A program made the translations under genes and the position numbers. From positions 496,001 through 560,000 of the forward strand of contig NZ_PHUF01000002.1 in NCBI RefSeq assembly GCF_002813245.1: a stretch of DNA of 64,000 bases. Direction: 5' to 3'. Positions 44,890-52,077 of this stretch are shown piece by piece (within the stretch, counting starts at the first letter, position 1; each line of letters starts with the position of its first letter). The notes beneath the pieces are model-generated. The model saw nothing but the letters and a program-made list of their open reading frames with translations, was not told where the DNA came from and ran no database searches. Source of the stretch: Novosphingobium kunmingense (GTDB taxonomy: Bacteria; Pseudomonadota; Alphaproteobacteria; Sphingomonadales; Sphingomonadaceae).

Positions 44890-44963
44890 TTTTCTATTTC
44901 CTACAGATATGGCCATGCGTTATGCCACCGACTCGATCCACGACCACGAAGGAGTGACAAAAA

Positions 44964-45425
44964 ATGGAACACGCCGCGACCGCGATCCGGCAGGCCAATG
45001 ATTGCCTTGCGCGAACACTGACATTTGCCGTTGAGGGGGCAGACAAGCCTCGTCATCAGATCGCTCGCGAGGTTGGGATGCATCGCGAGACGTTGCTGCG
45101 CGTAATGCGCGGCGAACGCCCGATCGGAGTCGATGAAGCGGCCCGCATCCTGGATTCCTGCGGCGCCTATCCGCGCGCGACCCTCGTTCTTGCGCTCACG
45201 GGTCAGGAAGATCTCGCGTGCGAGTGGATGCGCTGCGCGATGGGCGAATTCCTTGAGCAGTTCTTCGAGGCCTTGCCAGGTCAGCTGGAACGGACCCTCG
45301 GCCAAAGAATTGGGGACCTCAGTCCGCGTTGGGCCAAGGGAACGTCTCAACTTGTGGCGCGCATGCTGGCTAAGCACATCGACGATTTTGCCGACCGCGA
45401 CATCGCGTTGGCGCTCGCGCGCTGA
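44964..45425 (+). CDS. HTH transcriptional regulator next to the tra operon (153 aa)
   Basis: Residues 28-70 (RHQIAREVGMHRETLLRVMR, then ERPIGVDEAARIL) form an XRE-like helix-turn-helix. The rest is helical, with a Cys-rich patch and LARMLAKHIDDFADRD. Start follows GGAGTGACAAAA. It is divergent from traA across a region with several operator-like sites, so it likely regulates transfer and itself. Family beyond HTH not recognised. Confidence 0.75.
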   Translation: MEHAATAIRQANDCLARTLTFAVEGADKPRHQIAREVGMHRETLLRVMRGERPIGVDEAARILDSCGAYPRATLVLALTGQEDLACEWMRCAMGEFLEQFFEALPGQLERTLGQRIGDLSPRWAKGTSQLVARMLAKHIDDFADRDIALALAR

Positions 45426-45479
45426 CGCCTGCTTGAACCTCGGAGGGGACCGAGCTTCTCAATCTTCCAGGAAACAAGA

Positions 45480-45746
45480 ATGTCTGCGATTTCCCCGGAG
45501 TCCAAATCGAATTCGGTGCCGGAACCTTCTGACATCGATGGTCCCGCGAAGTACGCCGGTAACAGGTTGCTTCGTCTCCCCGAAGTGATGGCGCGCGTCG
45601 GCATGAAGCGATCGGCGATTTACCAGCGCATGAGTGATGGGCGCTTCCCGAAGTCGCGCTCCCTCGGCGCCAAATGCGCCGTGTGGGTCGAGCGGGAGAT
45701 CGAGGAATGGATCGAACGAGTCGCCAACTCACCTCACGGCTCGTGA
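45480..45746 (+). CDS. AlpA-like regulatory protein (88 aa)
   Basis: Residues 30-80 (LLRLPEVMARVGMKRSAIYQ, RFPKSRSLGAKCAVWVEREI, EEWIE) are the AlpA/MerR-like winged helix-turn-helix. AlpA proteins act as activators or excisionase-like factors on mobile elements. ATG 45480 follows AGGAAA. It lies 54 bases after the HTH gene and may share its transcript; a small CTCGG/CCGAG stem lies between. Confidence 0.85.
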   Translation: MSAISPESKSNSVPEPSDIDGPAKYAGNRLLRLPEVMARVGMKRSAIYQRMSDGRFPKSRSLGAKCAVWVEREIEEWIERVANSPHGS

Positions 45747-45774
45747 TAAGCGGGCTTGATCATCTTGCACGCTG

Positions 45775-46071
45775 ATGACGGCGACTCAGCAGAACCTCGC
45801 GCCCGAAAAGTTCATCAATTATGAGATCGGCGCGAAGTGGGACATCCGGCCCGACCTCAATGTCGCGCTCGCGCTGTGTCAGCTTGAGTGGACCAATGCA
45901 ACAATGCCCGATCCGAACAATGTCACCGCCACGATCAATGTGGGTGAAACGCGGACCAAGGTCGTCGAGCTAGCTCTGACTGGGCGGCTCACGCCCAACT
46001 GGCAGGTGAGCGGCGGCTATGCCTACCAGGATGCGCAGCTGCCCGGAAACAGCTTCGAACATGCGCGATGA
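45775..46071 (+). pseudogene. TonB-dependent receptor fragment
   Basis: The 98-codon reading frame (NLAPEKFINYEIGAKWDIRP, VGETRTKVVELALTGRLTPN, WQVSGGYAYQDA) matches strands of the beta-barrel of siderophore-type TonB-dependent receptors. The plug, most of the barrel and the C-terminal strand (normally about 700 residues) are missing, so it is a remnant. It marks a recombination edge between the transfer and copper regions. Confidence 0.75.
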
Positions 46072-46121
46072 GACCGCAACGAACGGAAATGTTCTTTTGG
46101 TCCGCGCCGGGGCGGGCTCAA

Positions 46122-46493
46122 TCAATCGTCATCATGATTCCGATAACGGTTACGGTAATAGCGATTGTTATAACCGTAACCGTTATAGCCGTTCCAGGAA
46201 CGGTCATGCCATGTCTCGTGACGATCTTCCAACCTATCATGCTGGCGATTGTGCTGACGGTCTAAATAGCGATGGAGGCGGCGATGTCCCCGCCGGCTCA
46301 CGCCTTCGTCATGGGCCTGCTCGTGGACCGAATCGAGCCTGTCATGTCCATCGTCATGCCTGTCTTCCAGACGGTCGTGCACGCGCGCGTGGGGATTGTG
46401 AGAACCGTCTACGTCGTCGGGGTGGGCCATCGCGGGTGTTGCCAGGCCGACGGCGAAGACGGAGGTGATTAGGGTAATTACGAGCTTACGCAT
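46122..46493 (-). CDS. Secreted His/Asp/Arg-rich protein, likely metal-binding (123 aa)
   Basis: Signal peptide MRKLVITLITSVFAVGLATP-AMA, then an extremely charged mature part with repeated D-R-H/H-D-R pairs (RLEDRHDDGHDRLDS, RLHRYLDRQHNRQHDR) and a Tyr/Asn/Gly-rich end. GAGGAGA precedes ATG 46493. The many His suggest binding of metal ions in the periplasm, in line with the copper neighbourhood. No enzyme motif. Some resemblance to RcnB-type repeats, not certain. Confidence 0.65.
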   Translation of the reverse strand: MRKLVITLITSVFAVGLATPAMAHPDDVDGSHNPHARVHDRLEDRHDDGHDRLDSVHEQAHDEGVSRRGHRRLHRYLDRQHNRQHDRLEDRHETWHDRSWNGYNGYGYNNRYYRNRYRNHDDD

Positions 46494-46836
46494 TCGAAGA
46501 TCTCCTCAAACTTCCGAGGATTAACCTTCTGCTACCGCTCGATTGAATGGATGATGAAGGCCCAATGCAGGCAGTGGCCTGCCTCCGGGGAAGTGGTCCA
46601 TTTTGAGAGCTAGAAATCCGGCTATTGAAGCGCTTGGAAGGAGCGAGGAATAGCTCGCCCGGTCGTTGCATGAGGCGATGGGGAACATGCCTGATAGGGA
46701 GCGGGAAGGGCCGCGAAGTTAGTGGCGTTCCAAAAGCAGAAACCGGCGGGTGATCGCGCCCCGCACGAGCTGCGCAATAGCCGGTTTCCGGGTGCCGGTC
46801 CTTGACTCGATCCAGCAGCAGGCAGAGAATGTACGC
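46494..46836. other. Intergenic region without clear genes
   Basis: 343 bases between divergent genes. A small TCCTC/GAGGA stem lies at 46501-46519 and an AACCGG/CCGGTT repeat at 46740-46786. No convincing promoter hexamers or known metal-regulator operator was found by eye. Confidence 0.5.
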
Positions 46837-47199
46837 ATGAGACGAGCGCATAAATTAGCGCTGATCTTAGGCGTCCTACTCGGCCTGTTCGGACAGATAG
46901 TCACAGTTGCCGCAAGTCCTGCTGTGGCAACTGCCGTAAGCGGGGCGGCGCCAGCGATGATGCCCATGGACTGTGTCGGGATGATGCAAGACGATGGCGA
47001 GAAATCGCTACCCTGCCAGCAGATGACCCTCGCTTGCCTGGCGGGCATGGGTTGTCTCCCCCTTTTTGCGGTCAATAACCGGTCGTCCCCCGTGGCGGAA
47101 ATGGTGAGCACGGATTTACTGCTCATCTCGCCATCTTATCCGGCGCTCCTCGGACGATCGACCCAGCCTGAACAGCATCCACCCAACACCTTGGCCTGA
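46837..47199 (+). CDS. Cys/Met-rich secreted protein of the copper region (120 aa)
   Basis: Signal peptide-like start MRRAHKLALILGVLLGLFGQ. The mature part has PMDCVGMMQDD, PCQQMTLACLAGMGCLPLF. The same C-x2-3-MM ... PC-x-x-(M/L)-T-L-x-C-x-x-x-M-G-C pattern is in the gene at 58413, so the two are paralogues. Met and Cys suggest copper binding in the periplasm or membrane. Start 46837 is chosen to give the signal peptide; the ribosome site is weak. Confidence 0.65.
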   Translation: MRRAHKLALILGVLLGLFGQIVTVAASPAVATAVSGAAPAMMPMDCVGMMQDDGEKSLPCQQMTLACLAGMGCLPLFAVNNRSSPVAEMVSTDLLLISPSYPALLGRSTQPEQHPPNTLA

Positions 47200-47358
47200 T
47201 AATTCGCCAGGCGAACCCTTCCGAACGCTGGACAGCGCCGCGCGCTGCCCACCTCTTCGGGACCGGTTTTGCCCAAGGCACTTTCAGTCCAAGGAGAAGA
47301 ATCATGAAGACCTTGATATTCAGCGTAGCCATCCGGTGAAGGCCGCAGCCGACTTCGG

Positions 47359-49002
47359 TTAGGCGGCGATGGCGGTGCGGTTGATCTGCCAGTTCCAAGG
47401 CAGCAGCTGATCGAGCTGACTGGCGGGATGGTCGGCGATGCGGGCGAGGACATCAGCAAGCCAGGCCTGCGGGTCGATGTCGTTGAGCCGTGCGGTCTGG
47501 ATCATCGTGTAAAGGACAGCGGCACGTTGGCCACCGCGATCTGACCCGCAGAACAACCAGGCCTTGCGGCCGAGCGGCACGCAGCGCAGCGCGCGTTCGG
47601 CGGCGTTGTTCGTGAGGCAGACCCTGCCGTCGTCGAGGAAGCGGGTGAAGGCGTCCCAGCGCCGGAGCATGTAATGACATGCCTTGGTGAGATCGTGGTT
47701 GCGCGAGAGCCGGGCGAGCTGAGTGGTGAGCCAGGCGTGCAGTTCAGCCATGAGCGGTGCGCTCAGCTCGCGGCGCACAGCGAGCCGCTCGTTCGCATCC
47801 TTGCCGTTGATAGTGCGCTCGACATCGAACAGGGCATCGATCCGCTGCACGGCCTCCACCGCAATCGGGTAGATCATGCCTGCGTGCTCGCCGCGGCTCT
47901 TCTTGCGAGCCGCGCTGGCAACGTCCGCTAGTTCGAAGAACTTACGCCTTGCGTGGGCAAAGCAGCCAGCCTCGAGCACGGGCGCGGGCATGCGCCCGGC
48001 AGCATAGAGCTCGCCGTAGCCGCCATAAGCGTCGGCCTGCAGGATCCCTGACCAGGACGCGAGATGGCTTCTTGGATGTTCGCCGCGCCGATCGCGAGAG
48101 TAGTGAAACAGCGCCGCAGGCGGATCGGCACCGGCGAACGGCCGGTCATCGCGCACGTAGACCCACAACCTTGCCGTATCGGTCTTGACCTTGGCCATGA
48201 CCGGCACGGTGGTATCGTCGCCGTGCAATCGCGTCGCAGCAAGCACGTGGGCCTCGATGAGCCGGTAGAGCGGCATCAGCGCGAACGCCGCGGCGCCGAC
48301 CTGGTCGGCGAGGGTCGAAGTGCTGAGCGGCACGCCTTCGCGTGCAAAGCGCTCGGCCTGGCGGTTAAGCGGCTGGTGCTGCCCGTACTTCTCGAACAAC
48401 AGCATGGCGAGGAAGCTCGGTCCCGCCCAGCCGCGCGGCACGACATGGAACGGCGCCGGTGGCTGGGTGATCGTCTCGCAGTCCCGGCAGGCGAACTTCT
48501 CGCGCACGGTCTGGATGACCTTCCAGGCGCGCGGGATCACCTCGAGCGTCTCGGTGACGTCCTCGCCCAGCTTGGACAGCCGGCTGCCGCCACAGGATGG
48601 GCACGAGCACGGCGCCGGCACGATGACCCGCTCGCGCGGCAGGTGCTCGGGAAAGGGCTTCCGGGCCGGCCGCTTGCGTTCGAAGGCAGTGACGGCCGCG
48701 GTCTTCTGGGCTGCGGCTTCGGCAGCGAGGTCGTCCTCGGCCGCGTCGGCCTCGAGCTCTTCGAGTTGCAACTCCATCTGGTCGAGCAGCCGCCGAGTGC
48801 GCTCGGCGCTGGCGCCGTACTGCTCGCGCCTCAGCTTGGCGATCTGCAGCTTGAGGTGCGCGATTACCGCCTCGGTCGCGCTCTCCCGAGCATGTGCATT
48901 GGCGAGCTTGGCCTCGGCCTCTTGGGCCCGCTGGGTCGCGCTCGCCAGCAGCGCCTTGAGCGCTTCGATATCATCAGGAAGGGGCGAAACGGCTGCTTCC
49001 AT
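47359..49002 (-). CDS. tnpC: IS66 transposase TnpC
   Basis: DDE transposase of 547 residues. N-terminal leucine-zipper-like helix, Cys-x2-Cys zinc motif (CSCPSCGGSRL and CRDCETI), then HGDDTTVPV, LQADAYGGYG and NNAAERALR catalytic blocks. Start MEAAVSPLPDD at 49002 is the family start. Intact. Confidence 0.95.
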   Translation of the reverse strand: MEAAVSPLPDDIEALKALLASATQRAQEAEAKLANAHARESATEAVIAHLKLQIAKLRREQYGASAERTRRLLDQMELQLEELEADAAEDDLAAEAAAQKTAAVTAFERKRPARKPFPEHLPRERVIVPAPCSCPSCGGSRLSKLGEDVTETLEVIPRAWKVIQTVREKFACRDCETITQPPAPFHVVPRGWAGPSFLAMLLFEKYGQHQPLNRQAERFAREGVPLSTSTLADQVGAAAFALMPLYRLIEAHVLAATRLHGDDTTVPVMAKVKTDTARLWVYVRDDRPFAGADPPAALFHYSRDRRGEHPRSHLASWSGILQADAYGGYGELYAAGRMPAPVLEAGCFAHARRKFFELADVASAARKKSRGEHAGMIYPIAVEAVQRIDALFDVERTINGKDANERLAVRRELSAPLMAELHAWLTTQLARLSRNHDLTKACHYMLRRWDAFTRFLDDGRVCLTNNAAERALRCVPLGRKAWLFCGSDRGGQRAAVLYTMIQTARLNDIDPQAWLADVLARIADHPASQLDQLLPWNWQINRTAIAA

Positions 49003-49074
49003 GACCGCGATGGAATCACAGAAAAGCGCCCGAATGAAGCGCAAAATGCGAGGGCAGAGAAGAAAACGGGCGTA

Positions 49075-49416
49075 CTATCCCGCGCTCTGCGGACGCCAGG
49101 AATACTGCGGGTTACGCCAGTCGATCCCGTCGAGCAGACAGGCCAGTTGCGAGGCTGTCAGCGACACCATGCCGTCCTTCGCCGAGGGCCAGACGAACCG
49201 CCCCTTCTCGAGCCGCTTGGCGTAGAGCGACATGCCGATCCCGTCATGCCAGATCAGCTTCACCAGCGATCCGGCACGCCCACGAAACACGAACAGATCG
49301 CCGCCGTGGGGATCGCGCTTGAGGCCTTCTTGGACCAGCAGGGCCAGGCCTTGCATCCCCTTCCTCATATCGGTGTGGCCCATCGCGATCCACACGCGCG
49401 CACCTGCAGGGATCAC
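49075..49416 (-). CDS. tnpB: IS66 protein TnpB
   Basis: Typical 113-residue IS66 Orf2 with GHTDMRKGMQGLALLVQ and DLFVFRGRAGSLVKLIWHD. Its start overlaps tnpA by 4 bases. Needed for transposition; precise role unknown. Confidence 0.95.
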   Translation of the reverse strand: MIPAGARVWIAMGHTDMRKGMQGLALLVQEGLKRDPHGGDLFVFRGRAGSLVKLIWHDGIGMSLYAKRLEKGRFVWPSAKDGMVSLTASQLACLLDGIDWRNPQYSWRPQSAG

Positions 49417-49781
49417 CGCAGCGCTCTCAAGGCCGCCGCGACCAAGGCTGGCGATGCCGAAGTGAAGATGCTGACCCGGTTGCCACGCGCCAGATCAACG
49501 ACAATCGCTGGGGCAAGGCCTGGCCGGGCCAATCCTGCCTCCTCGGCCATCATCGCCTCGGCAAACCGCGGTGCCGAACCCTCGGTCACCGCCTGCTCAG
49601 AGCTAGCTTCACGCAGCTTGCGCCGCCACGTGTAAACCAACGACGTCGAAACATCGTGCTGCTGGGCCACCCTAGCCACGCAGGCACCGGGCGAAAACGC
49701 CTCAGACAGAATCCGCAGCCGCTCTTCGTCACTCCAGCGCCGGCGCCGCTCAGGCCCTGAAAATACCGTCACCTGACCCAT
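49413..49781 (-). CDS. tnpA: IS66 protein TnpA
   Basis: 122-residue IS66 Orf1 with helix-turn-helix near residues 15-55 (RRWSDEERLRILSEAF, CVARVAQQHDVSTSLVYTWR). ATG 49781 is preferred to TTG 49784. Confidence 0.92.
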   Translation of the reverse strand: MGQVTVFSGPERRRRWSDEERLRILSEAFSPGACVARVAQQHDVSTSLVYTWRRKLREASSEQAVTEGSAPRFAEAMMAEEAGLARPGLAPAIVVDLARGNRVSIFTSASPALVAAALRALR

Positions 49782-50069
49782 CAACCGCTCCTAAGCGCGC
49801 TCTTGAGCACGAGCTTAAGACCGGTCACTCACCTCCAGGACAAGGCGGGACCCACCGGATGGGTACTATTCAGCGCCGCGGTGGCCGCATTCACGATGCT
49901 CGTCGCCGCCCCGGTTCCGGCATTGGCACAAGCAGATGTCCAGAAACCAGCTGCCATCAAATGTGAGTGGCAACCCCAGGCTCCTGGTCCGCGTGCGCCG
50001 CTGAGTGCGCGGGTCTGCAGGAAGGTCGCCGATCAGCGCGAGCAGTCGACAGGGATCGGCGGACCGGAA

Positions 50070-51400
50070 GGTAGTGTGCGGGAGGTTCTGCAAAATCGCT
50101 TGAGGAGCGAGGCGGTCATGGCAGGCTGGTGATGTTCTACGTCACCAAGGAGACCCGCCATGACCAGGAGCGAAGTTAAGCCCGCGATCGCCGCTGTCAA
50201 AGAGTTGATGTGCCAGGAACCCGATGCGCTGCGCGAGATCGTGCGCAGCGTGATGCAGGCGATGCTCGAAGCCGAGATGGACGGAGCGCTTGGCGCGGGC
50301 AAGGGCGAGCGGACCGAGGGGCGCCTGGGCTATCGCTCGGGATATTACCCGCGCACCCTGGTGACCCGCGTCGGCAAGCTGGAACTGCGGGTGCCGCAGG
50401 ACCGGGCCGGACGCTTCTCGACCGAGCTGTTCGAACGCTATCAGCGCTCCGAGCAGGCCCTGGTCGCCACGCTGGCCGAGATGTACGTCCAGGGGGTCTC
50501 GACCCGCAAGGTCAAGGCGATCACCGAGGAACTGTGCGGCCACGCCTTCTCGGCATCGACGATCTCGGCGATCAACAAGAAGCTCGATGCCAGCCTCGCC
50601 GCCTTTGCCCACAGGCGGCTCGACGAGCCGTTCCCCTATCTGATCCTCGATGCCCGCTACGAGAAGGTGCGCGAGGCGGGTGTGGTGATGAGCCAGGCAG
50701 TGCTGATCGCCATCGGCATCGACTGGGACGGCCGACGGCAGATTCTGGGCGTCGTGATGGCCAACCGCGAGAGCAGCTCGTCGTGGAAGGACTTCCTGCT
50801 GCGGCTGCGGACCCGCGGCCTGCACGGCGTCGAGTTCGTCGTCGCCGATGACCATGCCGGCCTGCGCGCGGCGATCCGCGAGGTGCTGACGGGCGCGGCC
50901 TATCAGCGCTGCTACGTGCACTTCCTGCGGAACGCGCTCGACCATCTGCCGCGCAAGGCCGACGACGACTGCCTGCAGGAACTGCGCTGGCTCTACGACC
51001 GGCGCAACCTCGCCGAGGCCCGCGCCGATCTCGCCCAATGGCTCGCCAGATGGCAGGGCAAGTATCCCAGGCTAACCGACTGGGCCGAGGAGACGATCGA
51101 GGAGACCTTCTCCTTCTACCGGCTGCCGAGGCAGCATCACAAGCATCTCAAGAGCACCAACATGCTCGAGCGCCTCAACGAGGAAATCCGGCGCCGAACC
51201 TACGTCGTGCGGATCTTCCCCAACGCTCCCAGCTGCCTGCGCCTGGTGCGGGCACTCGCCGTCGAAACCCACGAAAACTGGCTCGAGGCAAACCGCTATC
51301 TCAACATGGGCGATCTGCGCGAGCAGAAGAAGCTCGAACTACGCCAAGCCGCATGACCAGAACCGTGACCGCCAATTTGCAGAACTTGACGCACACTACC
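50070..51400 (+). mobile_element. IS256-family insertion sequence with target duplication
   Basis: Inverted ends GGTAGTGTGCGGGAGGTTCT and GGTAGTGTGCGTCAAGTTCT continue with TGCAAA. The 8-bp duplication GACCGGAA flanks it exactly (50062-50069 and 51401-51408). Length 1,331 bases. It differs from the IS256-type element at 9798 in ends and transposase, so the two are separate elements. Confidence 0.95.
50160..51356 (+). CDS. IS256-family transposase
   Basis: DDE transposase of 398 residues: LDARYEKVREAG (Asp), VVADDHAGL (Asp), CYVHFLRNAL signature and KSTNMLERLNEEI (Glu). AAGGAG lies before the ATG. Intact, so probably still mobile. Confidence 0.95.
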   Translation: MTRSEVKPAIAAVKELMCQEPDALREIVRSVMQAMLEAEMDGALGAGKGERTEGRLGYRSGYYPRTLVTRVGKLELRVPQDRAGRFSTELFERYQRSEQALVATLAEMYVQGVSTRKVKAITEELCGHAFSASTISAINKKLDASLAAFAHRRLDEPFPYLILDARYEKVREAGVVMSQAVLIAIGIDWDGRRQILGVVMANRESSSSWKDFLLRLRTRGLHGVEFVVADDHAGLRAAIREVLTGAAYQRCYVHFLRNALDHLPRKADDDCLQELRWLYDRRNLAEARADLAQWLARWQGKYPRLTDWAEETIEETFSFYRLPRQHHKHLKSTNMLERLNEEIRRRTYVVRIFPNAPSCLRLVRALAVETHENWLEANRYLNMGDLREQKKLELRQAA

Positions 51401-51544
51401 GACCGGAATGCGATCCGGCCTATACCGGCGAGACCGGCCGTTATGTGTGGCGGTCGCGGCCACAGTATGGTCCGCGCGCGCCGTTGCAGGGACCGGTCCG
51501 CGTTTGGGTCGACGGGCGCGATGTCTGCTGACGCATGATGTGAT

Positions 51545-51569
51545 GGCGAGGCGCTAACTTGGCCTCGCC
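51545..51569 (+). terminator. Stem-loop after the broken secreted-protein gene
   Basis: GGCGAGGC and GCCTCGCC form perfect 8-bp arms around a 9-base loop, 11 bases after the stop at 51533. There is no T run, so it is a weak terminator candidate. Confidence 0.4.
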
Positions 51570-51619
51570 GTCGATCGTGGACCGGGCGAACATCGCCTGT
51601 TCCAGGCTTGTTGGAGCTC

Positions 51620-51652
51620 TTCGGGAGGCGCTTTCTTGGCTCCTCCCGAAGC
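51620..51652. terminator. Stem-loop between convergent genes, end of the cus operon
   Basis: CTTCGGGAGG and CCTCCCGAAG form perfect 10-bp arms around a 13-base loop, 14 bases after the cusF stop on the minus strand. No T run follows on either strand. It probably ends or stabilises the cus transcript. Confidence 0.5.
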
Positions 51653-51665
51653 CCTCTGCGACAGT

Positions 51666-52055
51666 CTACTGTTTGTTGATGGCCATCAGCTCGCCAGCGT
51701 TGCCATCGAGCTTCAATTCGAAATTCACCTGATCGCCCACCTTCACGCTGTCGATCAGGGTTGGCGCTGCCTTGAACGCCATCGTCATCGCCGGCCAGTT
51801 GGCCTCGGCGATCGGACCATGGTCGAGCGTGATCGTCCCGGCGCTCTTGTCGACGGCTGTCACCTTGCCGGTGCCCTTCGCCATCTTGGCTGTAGGCGAC
51901 ATCTCCATTTTACCCATGTCGCCCGCCATCGCATTGGTCTCCGCAGCCGCAGGCGACGCCGTGTTCGTGGCCGCCGTCTCGTTGGACTCGGTCTTGGAGC
52001 CGCAGGCGGCGAGCGCAATAGTGATGCCGAGAACGGTCAGTGCGTGCAATTTCAT
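51666..52055 (-). CDS. cusF: CusF-like periplasmic copper-binding lipoprotein
   Basis: Lipobox IALAAC (Cys19 or so) in the signal, then a short low-complexity linker with Met-rich MAGDMGKMEMS and a CusF domain: GKVTAVDKSAGTITLDHGPI, ANWPAMTMAF. The His, Trp and two Met are the CusF copper/silver ligands. CusF hands metal to the CusCBA pump. Second ATG (52055) fits the AGGAG site better than 52058. 129 residues. It lies 22 bases after cusA. Confidence 0.87.
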   Translation of the reverse strand: MKLHALTVLGITIALAACGSKTESNETAATNTASPAAAETNAMAGDMGKMEMSPTAKMAKGTGKVTAVDKSAGTITLDHGPIAEANWPAMTMAFKAAPTLIDSVKVGDQVNFELKLDGNAGELMAINKQ

Positions 52056-52077
52056 CATAGTCTCCTTTCGTGGTGCT

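Larger units (their letters stand above)
44614..44963. other. Divergent control region of the pilus operon and HTH regulator
   Basis: A 350-base region with no gene. From left to right it holds the leader hairpin of the traA transcript (44639-44661), two direct TAGGAAAT copies (44677-44697), an inverted copy (44895-44903) and a LexA-type box (44875-44889). A weak minus-strand promoter (TTGCAT, 17 bases, ATGGAT) would span the TAGGAAAT copies. Confidence 0.65.
47325..49866 (-). mobile_element. IS66-family insertion sequence with target duplication
   Basis: Ends are GTAGCCATCCGGTG (left) and GTACCCATCCGGTG (right, reversed), then partly matching CCGC. The 8-bp duplication TATTCAGC flanks it exactly (47317-47324 and 49867-49874). 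The 2,542-base element carries the usual three genes tnpA, tnpB and tnpC on the minus strand. Confidence 0.93.
47304..51533 (+). pseudogene. Small secreted W-PQxGPRA protein, broken by two insertion sequences
   Basis: ATG 47304 follows AAGGAGAAG and encodes MKTLIFS before the IS66 element. Reading continues at 49875 (AAVAAFTMLVAAPVPALAQA...) up to the IS256 element, and again at 51409 to TGC TGA 51533. Removing both elements with one copy of each target duplication gives one open frame of 112 residues. The protein has a signal peptide and two copies of a motif: CEWQPQAPGPRAPL and YVWRSRPQYGPRAPLQGP. The gene at 58053 carries the same motif (WEWKSVPQYGPRA). It was probably a periplasmic copper-region protein; now inactive. 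Confidence 0.85.

Noticed and set aside
45775..46071. Functional TonB-dependent receptor
   Set aside because: Only about 90 residues of the barrel are present; plug and terminal strands are missing.
48064..49635. 523-codon plus-strand frame across IS66
   Set aside because: It runs antisense through tnpC, tnpB and tnpA, all of which are clear IS66 genes.
49803..50132. Stand-alone 109-codon gene with a TTG start right of IS66
   Set aside because: The first codons lie inside the IS66 end, and the target duplications show it is the middle part of the gene starting at 47304.
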